This document shows, one piece after another, positions 10,431-23,393 of a stretch of DNA of 64,000 nucleotides (position 1 is the stretch's first letter; each line of letters opens with the position of its first letter). The position numbers were made by a program, and so were the translations under genes. The notes beneath the pieces are model-generated. The model searched no databases and was not told where the DNA came from. It saw only the letters and a list, made by a program, of their open reading frames with translations. Origin of the DNA: Monarcha castaneiventris obscurior (lineage: Eukaryota > Chordata > Aves > Passeriformes > Monarchidae); NCBI GenBank assembly GCA_026261815.1, contig JAMPIT010000379.1:6708001-6772000 (forward strand), in the 5' to 3' direction.

Positions 10431-13400
10431 TGACTGTATGTTCACTGATAGAAACAAGGATTTGCAGGCTTTTGCTTTTCTGCCTCTTGTGAGTGTGCTT
10501 TTTATCACATACCCTTTCTTAAAAATACAACCAGCCTTTTTCTTCTCCCCTTTCTCTTCTAACAGTGCCACTATTAGTAGCTTCATCTTGAGAAACAGTG
10601 TAGTAATGCAGTTCAATATTTGTTCTCTCTCTTAGCCTTTTTAAAGTCCTTGAGCTAATTCTGTGTTAAAAACAAGCTGCCTCCTCAAAGAGAGCCCCAC
10701 TGTTCTGATTCCTGTTGTCATTGCAGTGAGAAACTTGTTTTTATTTCCCCATGGCCTAGTGTATCAAGGAAGGCTAATGCAGAGCCTCTCAAGAAGCCAT
10801 CAGTCTTTGACTTTTCTTTAAGAGGATGGAGGACAGCAGAGTTTAGGGAAGTTGTACCCAGGGGTAATAGTGCTAACTCTCTGCACGTTTACAGCTGCTG
10901 TCGTGAGGTATCACACTGCTCTGCACCCTTGGGATAGATTGCAAGGCAAATGCTTAGTGAGAAACCAGATACTAAAGCAAGAGACATGAAATGTTATGAG
11001 GACAAAAGGATTCTGCTGTTATCAGAAACACCTGGGTCCTCAGATCAGCCAGGGTCAACAAAGCCACCTACGTTCTTCCTGCCACATATGTGAAATATAA
11101 TTTGAATAAAAAGACACAGCAGCTCATAAGAGATGAGAACTCATGGTTTTTTGCACCTTCTCTATTACCCTGTTACTAGCTTGCCTTGCTGTCTGCAACT
11201 GAGGCTGTATTTGTGCACTTCATTGGGAATGGCTCTGTAACCATGTTCTGTAGATGACTCTTGTGATGATGAGTTTTGTGAGAATTCGCCATTATGTAAC
11301 AGAAACATTAAGAGAGGAGTGGATGGGTTAATTTACTCAATGATTTTAGATTATTAACAAATTTCTGTGCAGCTGTTAAACCAGATTTGTTGCTGCGTTT
11401 TTGTTGTTGTTGTAGTTCAATTTCATATTTTCATGTTAGTTTTGATAAAGCCAGAAAACTGCCCACATTGTTTTTGTATTCGGAATGGTTTATTGTGTGT
11501 TTAGTGTATTCCCAATGTGGCCTAAATGTTTGTATTATTATAGTAGCTCTGACATGTTCCCAAATAATATTATCTGGGATTTGATGAGTGACTACTGTTG
11601 ATGTAATGCAAATGTGACCTATATTAAAATAAAGTTTCTTCCATTTCTCTTGGGCACTAAGTTTTGTCTGGTACATCAGCTTACTTTTGTACTCAGCAGC
11701 TGCTTTAACAGCATTTAACACTAAGTCATGAAATGGGGTAGATCTCAATGAAGTGATGTGAATGTCCATTCTGGGCCTGAAGTTTTACATTGTGTCCCCC
11801 AGATTTTTGGCAGGACAGTCTATTTCTATTTTGTCTACAGAATGCTTTGCTTTTTGCAAGGATTGGAGACATATGACCCTGTCAAGTTACATTTGCTGCT
11901 ATTTTAGAAGAAATCTGTGAATGTTGTGAATGAAAACTTGTGGTACATGGTATCTGTTCTACTGCTTTGTTAATGATTGTGTTATGTACCTTGACAGAGT
12001 AAATGGCTACTGGCAAGAAGTAAAAACTGGTTTTTTTTGTTGTCATTTATATTCCCTTTTCATTATTTCAAGATAAATTGCTTCAGTACCCCAAGGTATT
12101 AACGGCATGTATAACATTTAAAGTATATATTTGTCTTTAATATTAAGATTTCATAACCCTAAACATGTTAACACAAAAAAATAAGCCACTCTGCAGTACA
12201 TATATGAAATGTGTACATATATGACTGTGTTTAGCGGCGGTAAAGAATTTCCCTGTATCCTATTGAAGAAAAACAATAGAAAATAGAACTAGGAGAGAAT
12301 TCACCTGCTTCAGCCCTCTGACTCAAGGGTTTTCATGTTGAGTATTCCTGACAGCTGCCTGTGGAAGTCCTTGAGCTGTTTGGTGCTGTACTGTAGGACT
12401 TCCTGGTGTTTTGCAGCTTGCATTAGCTCAGAGACATCCCTGCTACCTCTTAGGTTAAGTTGTGCTGTGCTTGTGAAGGCCCTGGTGCAAGGAAGAGCTG
12501 TCACTGTTGTGAGAGCTGTGCTCTGGCTGCTGCCATTGCTGCTTTAAGCACCACTCTGGTTAAAACTTCTGTGGTCTAGTGGCAGGACATGATTGTGTCA
12601 CGACACAGTGTCACTTCAAATGGAGCTGTGCTGAGGCTGGCCATGGTAAGAAGGTCACTCAGATGTGATGTGAGCACAGCACCTACCTACAGATTTTCAG
12701 AGAGAAAAATGGCTATATGGGGCTTTTTATTTCAATTGACTCCTTAATTTACTTTGTTGTTGTGAGATAGCAAAACCTTGCGTTTTGTTCTTTGGTGTTT
12801 ATGTGTTTCTGCAAAGATGTAATGGTGGTGTTTTTTACAAAAGGTAAAACTTGTCATGCTTGTAAACCAGGATAATAAATCATGAAGTTTCTTATTTCTT
12901 TTTGGTGGGCTATTTCTGTCTGAGAGTTGCATTCCCTGTGCACTAAAAAGGACATGTTTCCCGACCACTAAACACCTTTTCCGCTTCATGTAAGTTGACA
13001 CTTGTGCTTGCAGCACCAGAAAAAGTGAAATCAACCAAAAGAAGTCAGGTTTTGTTTTTTAAATGGTCTGTGGGACACAGATAATTTATACATCATCATC
13101 ATCAGGTTACATAGGAGTTATGTTTCCTTTAGTGAAAACCAATTTATTGAATGATGAAATAAAATCCCTATTTCCAGCACTACCCAAGACTTTCAGTTTT
13201 GCTTTTGCTGTCTCAGGAGATCCTCCTTCTAGGCAAACTGATTGTAAGAGACACACATTTTCCATAAGTTTTCTGCTGCCTTGTACTGTTTTCATGCATG
13301 GTCCTTAAGCATGAATTAATTTATGGAAGGTTTGCTATTTATTTCTCAGGGGTAAAAGACTTCACCATAGGTGAGATTCTGCGGCAGGAATCTTGGCTAC

Positions 13401-15252
13401 GTAGAGGGTTGGATTTTATTACATTATTTCACTCATTAATGCAAAGATTACAGTACAGTTTTCTGAAGACTGAGAGTAAAACTTAATCCTTCTCTGCTAC
13501 CTATTCTGTTGTCCCCAGAGAAATTCACCCTCAGCCTCCTCTTCCAAGACTAAAGCACAAAAGTGGTGGCCTTGGGACATCATACTAGAAGTGGACTGGA
13601 AATGGGGAGAAGGAGCATTTCAGGAAAAAAGGAATTTCTTCACCAAAACTGTATTTGTGGGTTCTTAAACTATTTGTGTTCCCATTAGAGCTTGTTCCTT
13701 CATGATTCAGATTCTCCCCTGGCTTAGTGCTGCAGTGAAATCATACTTCTGTGCTTCTGACATTGCAAGGCTGTTGCCAGCATAGAAATGATTGTGATAA
13801 CACAAATCCACCAGGGATGGGCAAGCTACTTCAATAAAAATAGCAACTGCAATCAATCTCAGTCCAAATTTTGAACTCCCCTATTGCCTTTTTTTTATTT
13901 TAAGCTAACATGATTTCAATAAGTACCTCCCTGAAATTAATCATGTGGACTCCACAGTCTTGGCTGTCTTCACTGATCCAGCTGCTGTCCTCAAATCTGA
14001 CAATTTCCATTGCTTCCCTTGGGTTAGAGGGAGTGAGTACATTTTGGGGTATACCTTTGACCTGAGGAATGCATGGGATGAGAAGACATCAGCCAGCTGA
14101 GCCCAAAAGAAAGTGTGCCAAAACTGAGACTGCCCTGATAAAATATAGCTTGCAAAGGGGAGCTCTTGGAAGCCAGAGGGAAGGAGCCACTTTAGGTGCA
14201 GGGGGAGGGAGAATGAGGACGAGGATGAAAAAGTCTGATTATGTTGGGGAGAATAAATTCAGAATAGTAGAAAGCTGTATCAGAAGATTTCCATAAGCCC
14301 TGGAGCATCCAGACCACACTGCCGGATTGTCTCAGCCTGAAGCGTGAGTCCTTGGGGTGAGGATGAACAGAACCTTGCACACTTTATGCGAAAGTGAAAT
14401 GAAACAGCATTGCAGGGTTCAGGGGTAATAACTTCTGTCTGCCCCTGTGGTGGGAAATTGTCCCAGGCTTTATAGGGGTGGGTGAGTGAATATGGCACAA
14501 CTGATCCCTCCTGAACCTCAGTGCAGGGGACAGGCTGCACACTCCCAGGGGGAATGGACTCCAGCAGGTCAACAGACTATGCAGCTCCAGTGCCCCTTGT
14601 AGGTCAGGACCTTGAGAGATCCCTTCTACTTGTGCTTAGGCCATGTTAGGCCTGAAAGATGTGAACTTGCTTTGCTGTACTCCAGGCACAGCCTTGGAGG
14701 TACCTGCTGGTCAGGTACAGCAGTGGCCACATAGCAAACTTGTCCTGGCTCAATCCTGGGCTTACAGAGCCATATGATTTTGGGATGCAGCTGGCTCATG
14801 CCTAGCTTGCTGCAGCAAGAGCAGAGAAGCAAAGATCTGTCTCACTATGTCAATGCATCCCTGTGGGTGAAATGCAGCCCCTGTTCCTGCGGTCCTCTGC
14901 AAAAGTTCAGCTGTAGAGAGAAAATTGGCTTGCAAGAGAAGGCTTCTTGCTTTTGGACACAACTAGTGCAGTTAATTAACACCTCTGGGGAGACAGATGA
15001 AAAGATGCAGGAAGAAGGTGAAGGAAATTTGCAGTTAATGCTTGTGTGCTGGTGAACTTTCCAGAGTGTGGAAGTTTCTCTTTAAGCCACGTACATGCTG
15101 CAGAGCAGGCGTGTGGGAAAGGTTACAGTGAATTTGCCCTCACATAAGAATCACTTTAGAGCAAACAACAGTCCCAACATGAGAAAATTATTTCAAGCCA
15201 TGAGAAGCTGAAACATTGTTCAAGGACTTGTAAGATCTTTTTTGTGCATGTC
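10431..15252. other. Unique non-coding sequence
   Basis: No repeat family is recognised. An AATAAA at 11628-11633 lies in 3'-UTR-like sequence but without a gene body. A 65-codon minus-strand frame at 12310-12504 reads as amphipathic helix (SELMQAAKHQEVLQYSTKQL) and stops a few bases before a CAG|GTGAAT donor-like site, so it is not a good exon. CAT-repeat and TG-rich patches are minor. Confidence 0.5.
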
Positions 15253-15268
15253 TTTTTTTTTTTTTTTT
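15253..15268. repeat. T16 homopolymer
   Basis: Sixteen uninterrupted T residues. This could be the tail of an old minus-strand retroposed copy, but nothing on the right side is recognisable. Confidence 0.7.
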
Positions 15269-16882
15269 CCATGTGCTCAGCTTAGGTAATATTTACAGTT
15301 TTAGGCATTTTGTTTATTGGCCACAGTGTTCACTTTACTCAAACTATCACATGCCTTGCTGTGGTCCATACTGCATCTTATTAGGGGGTAGCTGTGCAGT
15401 GCTCTCCCAGCATGAAATGTGCTGGCCTTTAGAAGCTGTGCTTCTTCATGACTCCGGTGTTTAATTGCACGGCAAGTGTGAAAATGAATTTGTTCCGTAT
15501 GAAAAATAATGGTATATATACAGTGCCATTGATCTCGCATTTCAAAATATGGTTAAAGCTATACTGAATAAATCCGTAGCAAGTACTTCTGGATGTTTTT
15601 CCTCTGACTAATGGAAAGTTTGCTTGTGCCTGACAGCACAGAGGGGGCTGCCAAGATGGTGGTGGGGGAAGAAGGAGGCAGGAGCCCAAGGCAATTCCCA
15701 TGGGTCTGGCAATAAAAGGAGCCAAACCTCCTTCTTTCTGCCCTGGCAGCCTCCTGCTCAGTGCCATCATCCTCTGTGCTGCCTAGGGAAACTTTGCCAT
15801 GCTGCCACCGTACCACAGGGACTTTCTGGGCTGCCTGCAACTGGTGCATCTGCTGGGCTTGCCTAGCTGGTGCCAGGCACATCTCCAGAGGTGCCTTTTC
15901 CCTCCTGTGACTCTGCAGCAGTCCTGTCTCTGCAGTTGCAGTGTGCTGGAACTGTGGCTGTACTGGGGAGTTAAAAAAACCCCATCCCAAAACCTGGGCA
16001 TGATGGCTCTTCCAGGGTCCTCCCTTCCTACTGGCCACCTCCAGGATCAGCCATGAGGAGATGGTCACTGCACAAAGGCAATTATCAAAGAGCCTGGGCA
16101 GATCTCAAAGGTAAATGTGATGAGGACTTGTTAATGGATCATTTTTTTTCCATTCTGAAGGATGTTTTGCTCTTAAAGAGGTATGGACTCACAGGGTACT
16201 GTCAAGACTCCCTGAACGCTGAAAAAGAGAATTAATTTCTGACTGCAAAACTAAAGCCTCACCTAGTTTTTTCCACATTTTTCTTACTTCCTTTATGCCT
16301 TAAAACTCAAAATAACGTTCAGGTGCTCAGTAACCATTTTTCAAGAGGTGGAGAGAGGCCAGCATGTTTCAGTGCTCCTGTGTGTGAAGCCAGTAATTTG
16401 TACCTGCAGAGGAGGAGTTTGGTGTTTTAGCCATAATTCAGCCATTACATCAGGACTTTGGAAGTTATACTTTTATTCTGCTTGGGGTAATTTCAGAATT
16501 GGGCCACGACGGGATCAATTCTGGATCGTCCTGAAACAGTTCTGCAACATCTGGTGGGAAAAAAGCTATGCTGCAAAGATGCAATGCAGAAGCTGCCAGG
16601 GAATGGGTTTCCTCCCTGACTTCAGCAGAACTCCTTACACAAATTGGATCAAGGATGGGATACACAGAAAGGTGGATAAATTCACTGTTAAGATTTTCCA
16701 GACTGGATTGTGGGATTCTGTACTGCCCAAATGAGAAATAGGCAAACTACATTAGATATAACTTGTGATGGGCAGTCATCACTGCATGAGAAGTTCCCAT
16801 GGAAGTTCATTAACATTAACAGTTTCATCAATGGTTTGCAAGAAACCCTATGAATTTGGTGCCAATATAAACTACGGATGAC
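15269..16882. other. Unique sequence with GC-richer patch
   Basis: The stretch at 15640-16060 is GC-richer than its surroundings and is open in several frames on both strands (up to 169 codons on the minus strand, 15559-16068). No domain, codon bias or splice structure supports a gene. Sequence from 16330 to 16740 is also open on the plus strand for 128 codons, again without a recognisable product. Confidence 0.45.

Positions 16883-16906
<24 letters not shown>
16883..16906 (+). repeat. A24 homopolymer, possible retroposition tail
   Basis: Twenty-four uninterrupted A residues follow GATGAC. The length and purity suggest a young poly(A) tail or slippage-grown tract. I could not identify a retroposed transcript in the 150 bp upstream or find clear target-site duplications. 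Confidence 0.6.
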
Positions 16907-16913
<7 letters not shown>

Positions 16914-19900
16914 ATGAATTATAAATATAGGTCATATTATTTTACTTCAGCTGTATTTAAAGTCATACATCAAGAAAGATATGTCATTCTTGCAGAAGGG
17001 CAGAGGCAGAGTGGTCTCCGTATCTTGAGAAGACATAAAGTTGTAGAAGAAGTTGGTTTTTTTTAGTGTTCATGAATTCTCATATTGATGTTTGTCTACA
17101 AGAGCTAAAACACAGTATGTGAATAGTGGTGTTACCTCTGTGTGTGGTGCTGGAGCTCTGCTGCAGCAATGTTTTGTCCAGTTCTACTATTCTACTTTTT
17201 TTGTACCTGCTTTTCTCACAGATGAAGCAGGGATACAGCAAAGTACCACTATATATTTCCCATTATATATTTCACTATATATTTGAAATCAACTCAAGGG
17301 AAAAAGATTTTGACCGCTGAAAATTTCGAACAGATCTTGTGAAGTAACTGGTCTGATTTTTGGTAGAATGGACTTCAGAGAAGTTTGGCTAAGACTTTAT
17401 TTTTTCTAGTGTTTTTTAACAAACCGTGGCTTATGAAACAAACTTTTTCAATGAAATTGCTGACTAAAAATCACAAAATGTACTTTATAGAAACTCCACA
17501 TTTGCTCAGTTGACCTTACTATAAGAGGGGGAAACATGCTGTCACTGTATATGTTGTTAGAAAGTTCAACAGCAATAAATAGCAGAAAATATAGGAACAG
17601 GTATATTGTTCACATTTTTCATAAGAGTAGTAGCTGGTGGGAGTCAGAAGATTATCTAAGTGACTTTCTAACAATAAGATTTACTCTACATTTACATATT
17701 CTTTTATGGAAAGCATTTACTGAGTATTAAATTTCCCCACATCCTAAAAATAGCCTTTTTGGAGAAGTACAGGAATGTGACTGTATGATCATGAGGTTCT
17801 ATTTCATGTTCAGCAGACTATGGAATGTCTAAGTTATTGTCTTTCTTATATATTTTCTAATATTTGATGGCAATGATTTTTATACTATGAAACTTAAAAT
17901 ATCCTCAAGCTTCTCTGTGGATTTTAGCATCCAAAGGCTTGTGCAGTCTTTCAGCATCAGAAGGTGACATGGTTCTGGCAGACAAGTGTAGTCAGGTTGA
18001 GGATGTGACCCACTATGTGCATTTACTTTAAATTAAACAAACATTTTCTTCTGCAGACACAGGATATACCAGCATGTGTGTAAAATATTTATGCTATCCC
18101 AGGCTTCCCGCTGACACCAATAGAAGTTCTGTGTATTAATGTAGGGGGATCTTTTTCTTCAGTCAACCTCCAGACTTGTACATGTAGAAATTCAGTGTTT
18201 GCAGTCAGATTCACAGTGGGTGTGAACCTTCATCGAGTTTCTTGGTGTTTGCTGATGTAGAGCAGCAGAAAATTTGGTCTCCCTCTTATTAAGTTCTACT
18301 TATTCAGAAAGTGGTGGCAAGTTCAGCATACGGATCTGACCAAACAAGTGGTTCAGTGAACACACAAGAGTCTGCCTTTTTAAGGCATTTGTCCCTTGCT
18401 GCTGTTGACTTCAACAGAAGTATCCTAAGGGTGAAGCATAAATTTCCCCCTTATTAGAGACCAGAGAAACAAGACAGGAAAGAGACATACGAATTCCCTC
18501 AGCATGTGAAAATCTTGACCTAGATTCTATGATGAAAGTCAATTGACCTAGATAGTGTGCTTAGCAATTTTTAAAAATGCCAATAGCTACTTCCTTCATT
18601 TATAAATTGCAAGAGATTTTTCCATTTAAGTTACTAAAAGAGAAGTCTTGTAAGCATTGTACCCAAGGTAGTTTTGTATCAGCGTGGTACCATAGTTCTC
18701 CCATAGAGAATGGAGGGAGTTGCAGAGAGAGGGATGCAGAGGTCCTGCTGGGTGAGGTGAATGTTATTGGCTTGCCCAGGTGAAGAAGAAAGCTCTTAGT
18801 GGAGCAGCAACCCTAATGGAAACTTCTGATCCCAGAATGTCAGGTGAGCCTTTCTTCCTGAGCTTCCTGAACTTGGTGAGATGAGAACATACATTCACCG
18901 TCATTGCAGGCATGAAAATATGGTGTTAGTGTCCAGTGAATTGTGCCTGAGGAATTCTCCCATCCTGTTGTGTTAAGGGATCTTCCTTGTCTGTTTCTGA
19001 AAAGCAGCAAGTTCCTGAATTGCCTCCCACTTTTAATGTGCCATTTGAGTGCTCCTACTCTTCCTTAAGGCAAAGTTGAAGAGGAAAGCCTTAATTCCTA
19101 GAAATTGCTCGAGATGACCATATGATGTGGTCTCTGTGTGAGCTACTGTTGTCTCTTTTCTGGTGCCTGATGTTAGGACCAGGATGTACAGGAGCCTTCC
19201 CGTGTAGGTTTAATACAGGCTGGTGCACGGGGAGAGCTTTGGCTCTTTATGAAGGTCTGTGATTAAACATCTTACTTTGTTCTCTAAAATAGGTTGTAAA
19301 CTTGTACATCATTTTACCATCTCAACACGTTCACCAGCTGTTGCCACAGTTTGGAGTCACTGTGCTGGAGACCAGAACTATATCTGGATCCTGGATCTGT
19401 TGCTCGTCAATGGAGAAAATTAAAGCATATATCAAAGCAAAGCAACATTTCATTTATAACTATTAGAATTAGTCAGCTTGGAGCTTAAACCTGCATACTG
19501 TGCTATTACAACTGGAACTCAGGGGAAATGGACCTGGGATCATTTATTTACTAATTAACCGTTGTCATGGAGTATACCTTGCCAACTATACATTGCCACA
19601 TCACCATTCTTGAAAGTCACACAGCAGGGAGCATGTGAAAGTGCTCTGTATTAAGAAACACAACAACATTATTTCCAAACCTGCTAAACTGGCATTATAT
19701 TCCCTACATTATTATATTTGGCTACTGTTTAGGGATGGAAGAATCAGGAACCTATAATTTAAAACCTTGTAGAATACCATGGTATAAAAACTTTTAGCTC
19801 ATTTAAAGGTTTTATTCCATTTTGGAAAGTGTTAGACAAAGAGAAAATGTTTTTTTTCCTATGAGAACTATTTTTGGCTAAAATGATATCCAAAGTAAAA

Positions 19901-20424
19901 AGCTTTAATAGCTTCTGGGAACCCCCAGATTTCTGCTGTCTTCCCTCCTACCTTAAAAAGTCATCTGGTTTTGTACATAACAGCAAATAACCCAGTTGCA
20001 AAGGACCCCATAATACTACACAGACATATGGCTTAGGTGGTGGATACAGTCTTTTGCAGAATCAAGACTTCAATTCATCCTCCAACTAAAAATTATAGGA
20101 GTGCATTCAATGATTAGTAGTATCAGATATAAGAGCTGACATCAGCCTTTGGCCATTCCTTACTCAGGGATATTCATTGCAAATGACAGTTTGATTCTAC
20201 ATCATGCTGCTCACATGCATTTGAAGGCTCTGCTTTTCAAAAAGTGCTGAATCTTCTACCATTGTTGGAAAATATGGAGTTGAGCTTTTGGAAGTGTTAC
20301 TTTGATTGTGCCTCCTCACTCACCAAGAGCCACACTTAATTTGAAATGAGTCACATTTGTTTTGGTGGGCCTATTTGAAGTAATTCTTCCCACTCCGTCT
20401 TTCTTCTCTCAAAGCCTCAGCTGG
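16907..20424. other. Unique AT-rich non-coding sequence
   Basis: No repeat family or gene is recognised. TATA-rich micro-repeats occur at 17250-17285. A block near 19530-19580 with TTTACTAATTAACCGTTGTCATGG has homeodomain and SOX-like cores and could be a small conserved element. Confidence 0.5.
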
Positions 20425-20640
20425 AGAATTGTGACCATTTTGGGTACTGGATACCAAGAAAGATATAAAAAAGTTGAGAGGGATCCAGGCTAGGCTAGGA
20501 AGTCTGAGATATGGGAAAGACAGGAAAAACTGAGTTTGTTTATTTGGAAAATGAGACTTGGGAGCACAATGACAGTATTCAAACACATAAAAGGTAGAAA
20601 GATGGGAAAAGGATAAACTGTACGTTTAAGTGACTTAAAG
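20425..20640 (+). mobile_element. Ancient CR1-lineage LINE fragment, end of ORF2
   Basis: The order of motifs follows the 3' part of CR1/L3-type ORF2: a decayed TACTGGATACCAAGAAAGAT segment, then a line of the form 'leucine-glutamate-arginine-valine-Q region', then GTTTGTTTATTTGGAAAATGAGACTTGGG (the LFxLExRRLRG core), then ATGACAGTATTCAAACACATAAAAGGT (the AAFQYLKG core). The reading frame is broken by many changes. Sense is the plus strand. The high divergence points to activity before modern birds. The exact subfamily cannot be assigned by eye. Confidence 0.6.
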
Positions 20641-21656
20641 TGATTAAGTCACTGCTTAAGAGTGATTTAAATAAAACTTTCAGTTGTAAAGATAACTGAA
20701 GTCTAAAAGATATCGAGGAAGGCTGCAGTATTGCTAAGCTGAAGATGTTTAAACATCAGGATTAACTGAACTGAAATGGATTCTAGCTTGTGTCGAGAAG
20801 AGTTTTTTTTTATATTACTTCAAACAGACTTTTGGTATCACTTCCAGCCTATTTCCTATCATGCTGTAATTTTATTTATTGAAAGAAGAAATCATGGCAG
20901 AACACGGTCTTTCATTTCCCAGCACAAATGATTTCAAGGATTAGTGTTTTTGCTGAATGTGTTATTTGGATAAAAGTTTGACCCTAAAAAGCCGAGGAAT
21001 TTAGTATACACCTTCTAATAGCTCACAGTTGGTCCATATTTGTGCTGTAGTGTTGTCAAGAGCTGGGCTGGGGAGTCACTGAGCTGGATACTTCAGGCAA
21101 GGGGACTGTGGAAGAGGAAGAAAGAAGGGGACAACCAGGAAAAGTGGTCCGCCTCATTCAAACATCAACAATGATGAGAGAGAGAGGGAGTGAAGTCCAG
21201 AGAGGCTGAGGGAATGGTACTAAGAGTATGAGATATCAGAGAGTGGAAAATTCCCCAGAGTTCAAAAGAGAGTTGAGAAGAGGCTCCAAGGGGAGAAGTG
21301 AAGTTTAAGAAAAGGTAGGCATATATTTTTCTGTGTGCAAACCTAACGGGATAGAAATTTGTGTTATATAAGTTTCTCTGGGTATCATCCACATCTTTCC
21401 ACTCACAGCAAGACTGCCTTTGGACTCAAGCTACAAGTAATGCATTGACTTGCTTTTTCTTCCTCACGAACCCATATATATTTTGGGTGCTGGACTGTTC
21501 AGTGTCCCAGCTTCAAGAGGTGTGAAGAGCATCATGCTTCAAGTTAGGATGTATTTTAGCACACAAGAAGAGAGCTTTCTGCTTAGGTTCTTGTATATAA
21601 AATGGGTTGTGCTGATGTTTCTTTCAGCTGTGATTCAAGAGAAGTCATAAGGCAGT
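20641..21656. other. Unique sequence, nothing recognised
   Basis: This interval may hold further decayed CR1 3' sequence just after 20640, but no family-specific end is visible. There is a GA-rich patch at 21170-21310. No gene is supported. Confidence 0.5.
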
Positions 21657-22133
21657 TGTGGTTTAAACCCAGACAACAACTAAGTACCACATAGCCACTT
21701 GTTCACTCCCTGCCCCTTCCCTGTGGATGGGGAGGAGAATTGAAAAAAAAAAATCAGTAAGACTTATGTGTTGAGATAAAAGACAATTGTTCATCACCTG
21801 CTGACTGATGCTCAGCCTGTCCCCAACCACAGATCACCCCACCAGCCAACTCCCCTCAGTTGATACACTGTGCATGATGCTCTCTGGTATGGAATATCCC
21901 TTTGGCAACTTCAGGTCAGCTGTCCTGGCTGTACTCCCTCCTGGCTTCTTGTGCACCTGCTTGCTGGCAGAGCCTGGGAAACTGGAAAGTCTTTGACTTA
22001 GAGTAAGCACTGCTTAGCAACAAGCAAAACATCAGTGTGTTATTAACATTATTCCCAACCTGAATCCAAAAAGCGCAGCACTGTACCAGCTACTAAGAAT
22101 AAAATGGACTCTATCCCAGCTGAAACCAGGAGA
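21657..22133 (-). mobile_element. Solo LTR of an endogenous retrovirus, songbird-type
   Basis: The element is bounded on the plus strand by TGTGGTTTAAACCC at 21657 and GCTGAAACCAGG ending near 22130. In its own sense orientation (minus) it opens CCTGGTTTCAGCTGGGATAGAG and closes TTTAAACCACA, giving TG...CA-type ends on the 3' side. The internal order matches an LTR family I know from songbird sequence: a 'tagtagctggtacagtgct' block, a block with 'aaggggtattccatacc' similarity, and a poly(T) plus pyrimidine/purine end. The region usually carrying the TATA box reads GTGTATCAAC here, so the promoter looks mutated, and the middle that normally carries the poly(A) signal seems shortened. No gag, pol or env sequence flanks it, so it is a solo LTR left by recombination. 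No clear target duplication is seen. Class (ERVL or ERVK) is uncertain. Confidence 0.75.
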
Positions 22134-23342
22134 TGAGCACATGGACAGAAACCATACGTGCCGAGCGCAAGATATCAAAGACTAGTTTCCCAAAGGTGTC
22201 TAATTCATCGCTTTTAGGCTGAGGAGTGACAGGATGGCAGACATTCACCCTTTTTTCTTCACCCATGTTGTGTCTGTGTGTGTCCCTGTTGCTGGCCTGT
22301 GAACCTCACTCCATGCTGCCTGCATTCCTGCTGATGGAGGGAGGGCTGCAAGGCAGCTAACTCAGGCTTGTCGGTACAGTGGGTTTAATGCTTGCCTTAG
22401 TTTGCCAAGGCAAAAGGAAGAGTCACAATACCAACAGTCCTCTGTGGATTTAGCCCCAGATACCTAACTGTAAATAGCCAGCTAACACTGCTCTGGCTGT
22501 GCATGGGGTACTTTTTTGCTGAGTTATTAAATTACCTATATGATATGGACATATTTGCCCTTGCTTCCTTGACATGATTGTTCCTATTTGTGAATAATTA
22601 CTCATATTAAAACGTTATTTTATATCTTTTCTTGTATCGAACTTTAATTAAATAGTAATAAATGTATTAATCTTCTTGAAAATGCAAACCAAGGAGCCCA
22701 GCATTTTGATACATGTAGTTTTTCCTCATGTCACATTCTGTGAAGTGCTCTAGATATTAATAAATAATTAAAATGAACATGAAAATGATCTACATCCTAC
22801 TCTATTCTTTAATTCCCAAAATAATAAAAAAAATTATTAACTTGAAAGTAATATTGCATTTGCATGGTAAAAGGGATTATTTTGGGTGGTCCAAGAGGGT
22901 ATAAGTAACACTGGGGAAGAAACATTTCCAAACTGTGAGGGTTATTATTAGAATAATTAAACCTACTAACTGACTTTGTAAAGGTAGATCAAACAAAACC
23001 CAGTGTGTATCATTGTGTGCCCTGAAATACACATCTATAAGGGAATAAAGTGCTCTAGAAATTAAATTTGGAACAATGATCATTTGACAATTTCAGTGAA
23101 AACTAACTCAAAAGTTAACAACTGGTTTACTGAAAACCAGACACATTGTGAAACCTTCTCAACCCACATCCTGTTCAAGGTACTGTGCAAGATGATACTT
23201 GGAATACACCAAAGCTATGTGCCTTTAAGAGGTCCCTGGTGTAGCACTATTAATAGGCTTTTTGTTATGCTACTTCTGGTTTAATTTGTTCTGGACTTTA
23301 TTAAACTCCTTTAAAACATAAGCTTTATTAATCTCCATTTAG
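22134..23342. other. AT-rich unique sequence with octamer motif
   Basis: This is very AT-rich sequence (22540-22870) with many TAAT cores, ATTAAAT blocks and a perfect reversed POU octamer, ATTTGCAT, at 22858-22865. It may be a regulatory element or simply low-GC DNA. No gene or repeat is recognised. Confidence 0.45.
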
Positions 23343-23393
23343 AACAGACACCCAAGTATATGCCAAGCTATTCCTGGAAGACTGAAATGCAGG
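23343..23393 (+). CDS. Candidate 51-nt micro-exon, product unknown
   Basis: AATCTCCATTTAG ends at 23342 as an acceptor and GTGAGTA begins at 23394 as a near-ideal donor. The 51 nt between are divisible by three and open in two frames; the more protein-like reading is QTPKYMPSYSWKTEMQ. Short splice-bounded intervals arise by chance in 64 kb, so this is weak evidence. It does not chain in phase with the other plus-strand candidates. Confidence 0.15.

Noticed and set aside
11628..11633. AATAAA in 3'-UTR-like sequence
   Set aside because: AATAAA occurs many times in AT-rich DNA and no coding exon or transcript structure leads to it.
15559..16068. 169-codon minus-strand frame in a GC-rich patch
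   Set aside because: Frames on the other strand are open at the same place, so openness reflects composition and not coding.
19774..19785. Perfect 12-bp palindrome ATACCATGGTAT
   Set aside because: A palindrome of this length is expected by chance in 64 kb and it has no supporting context.
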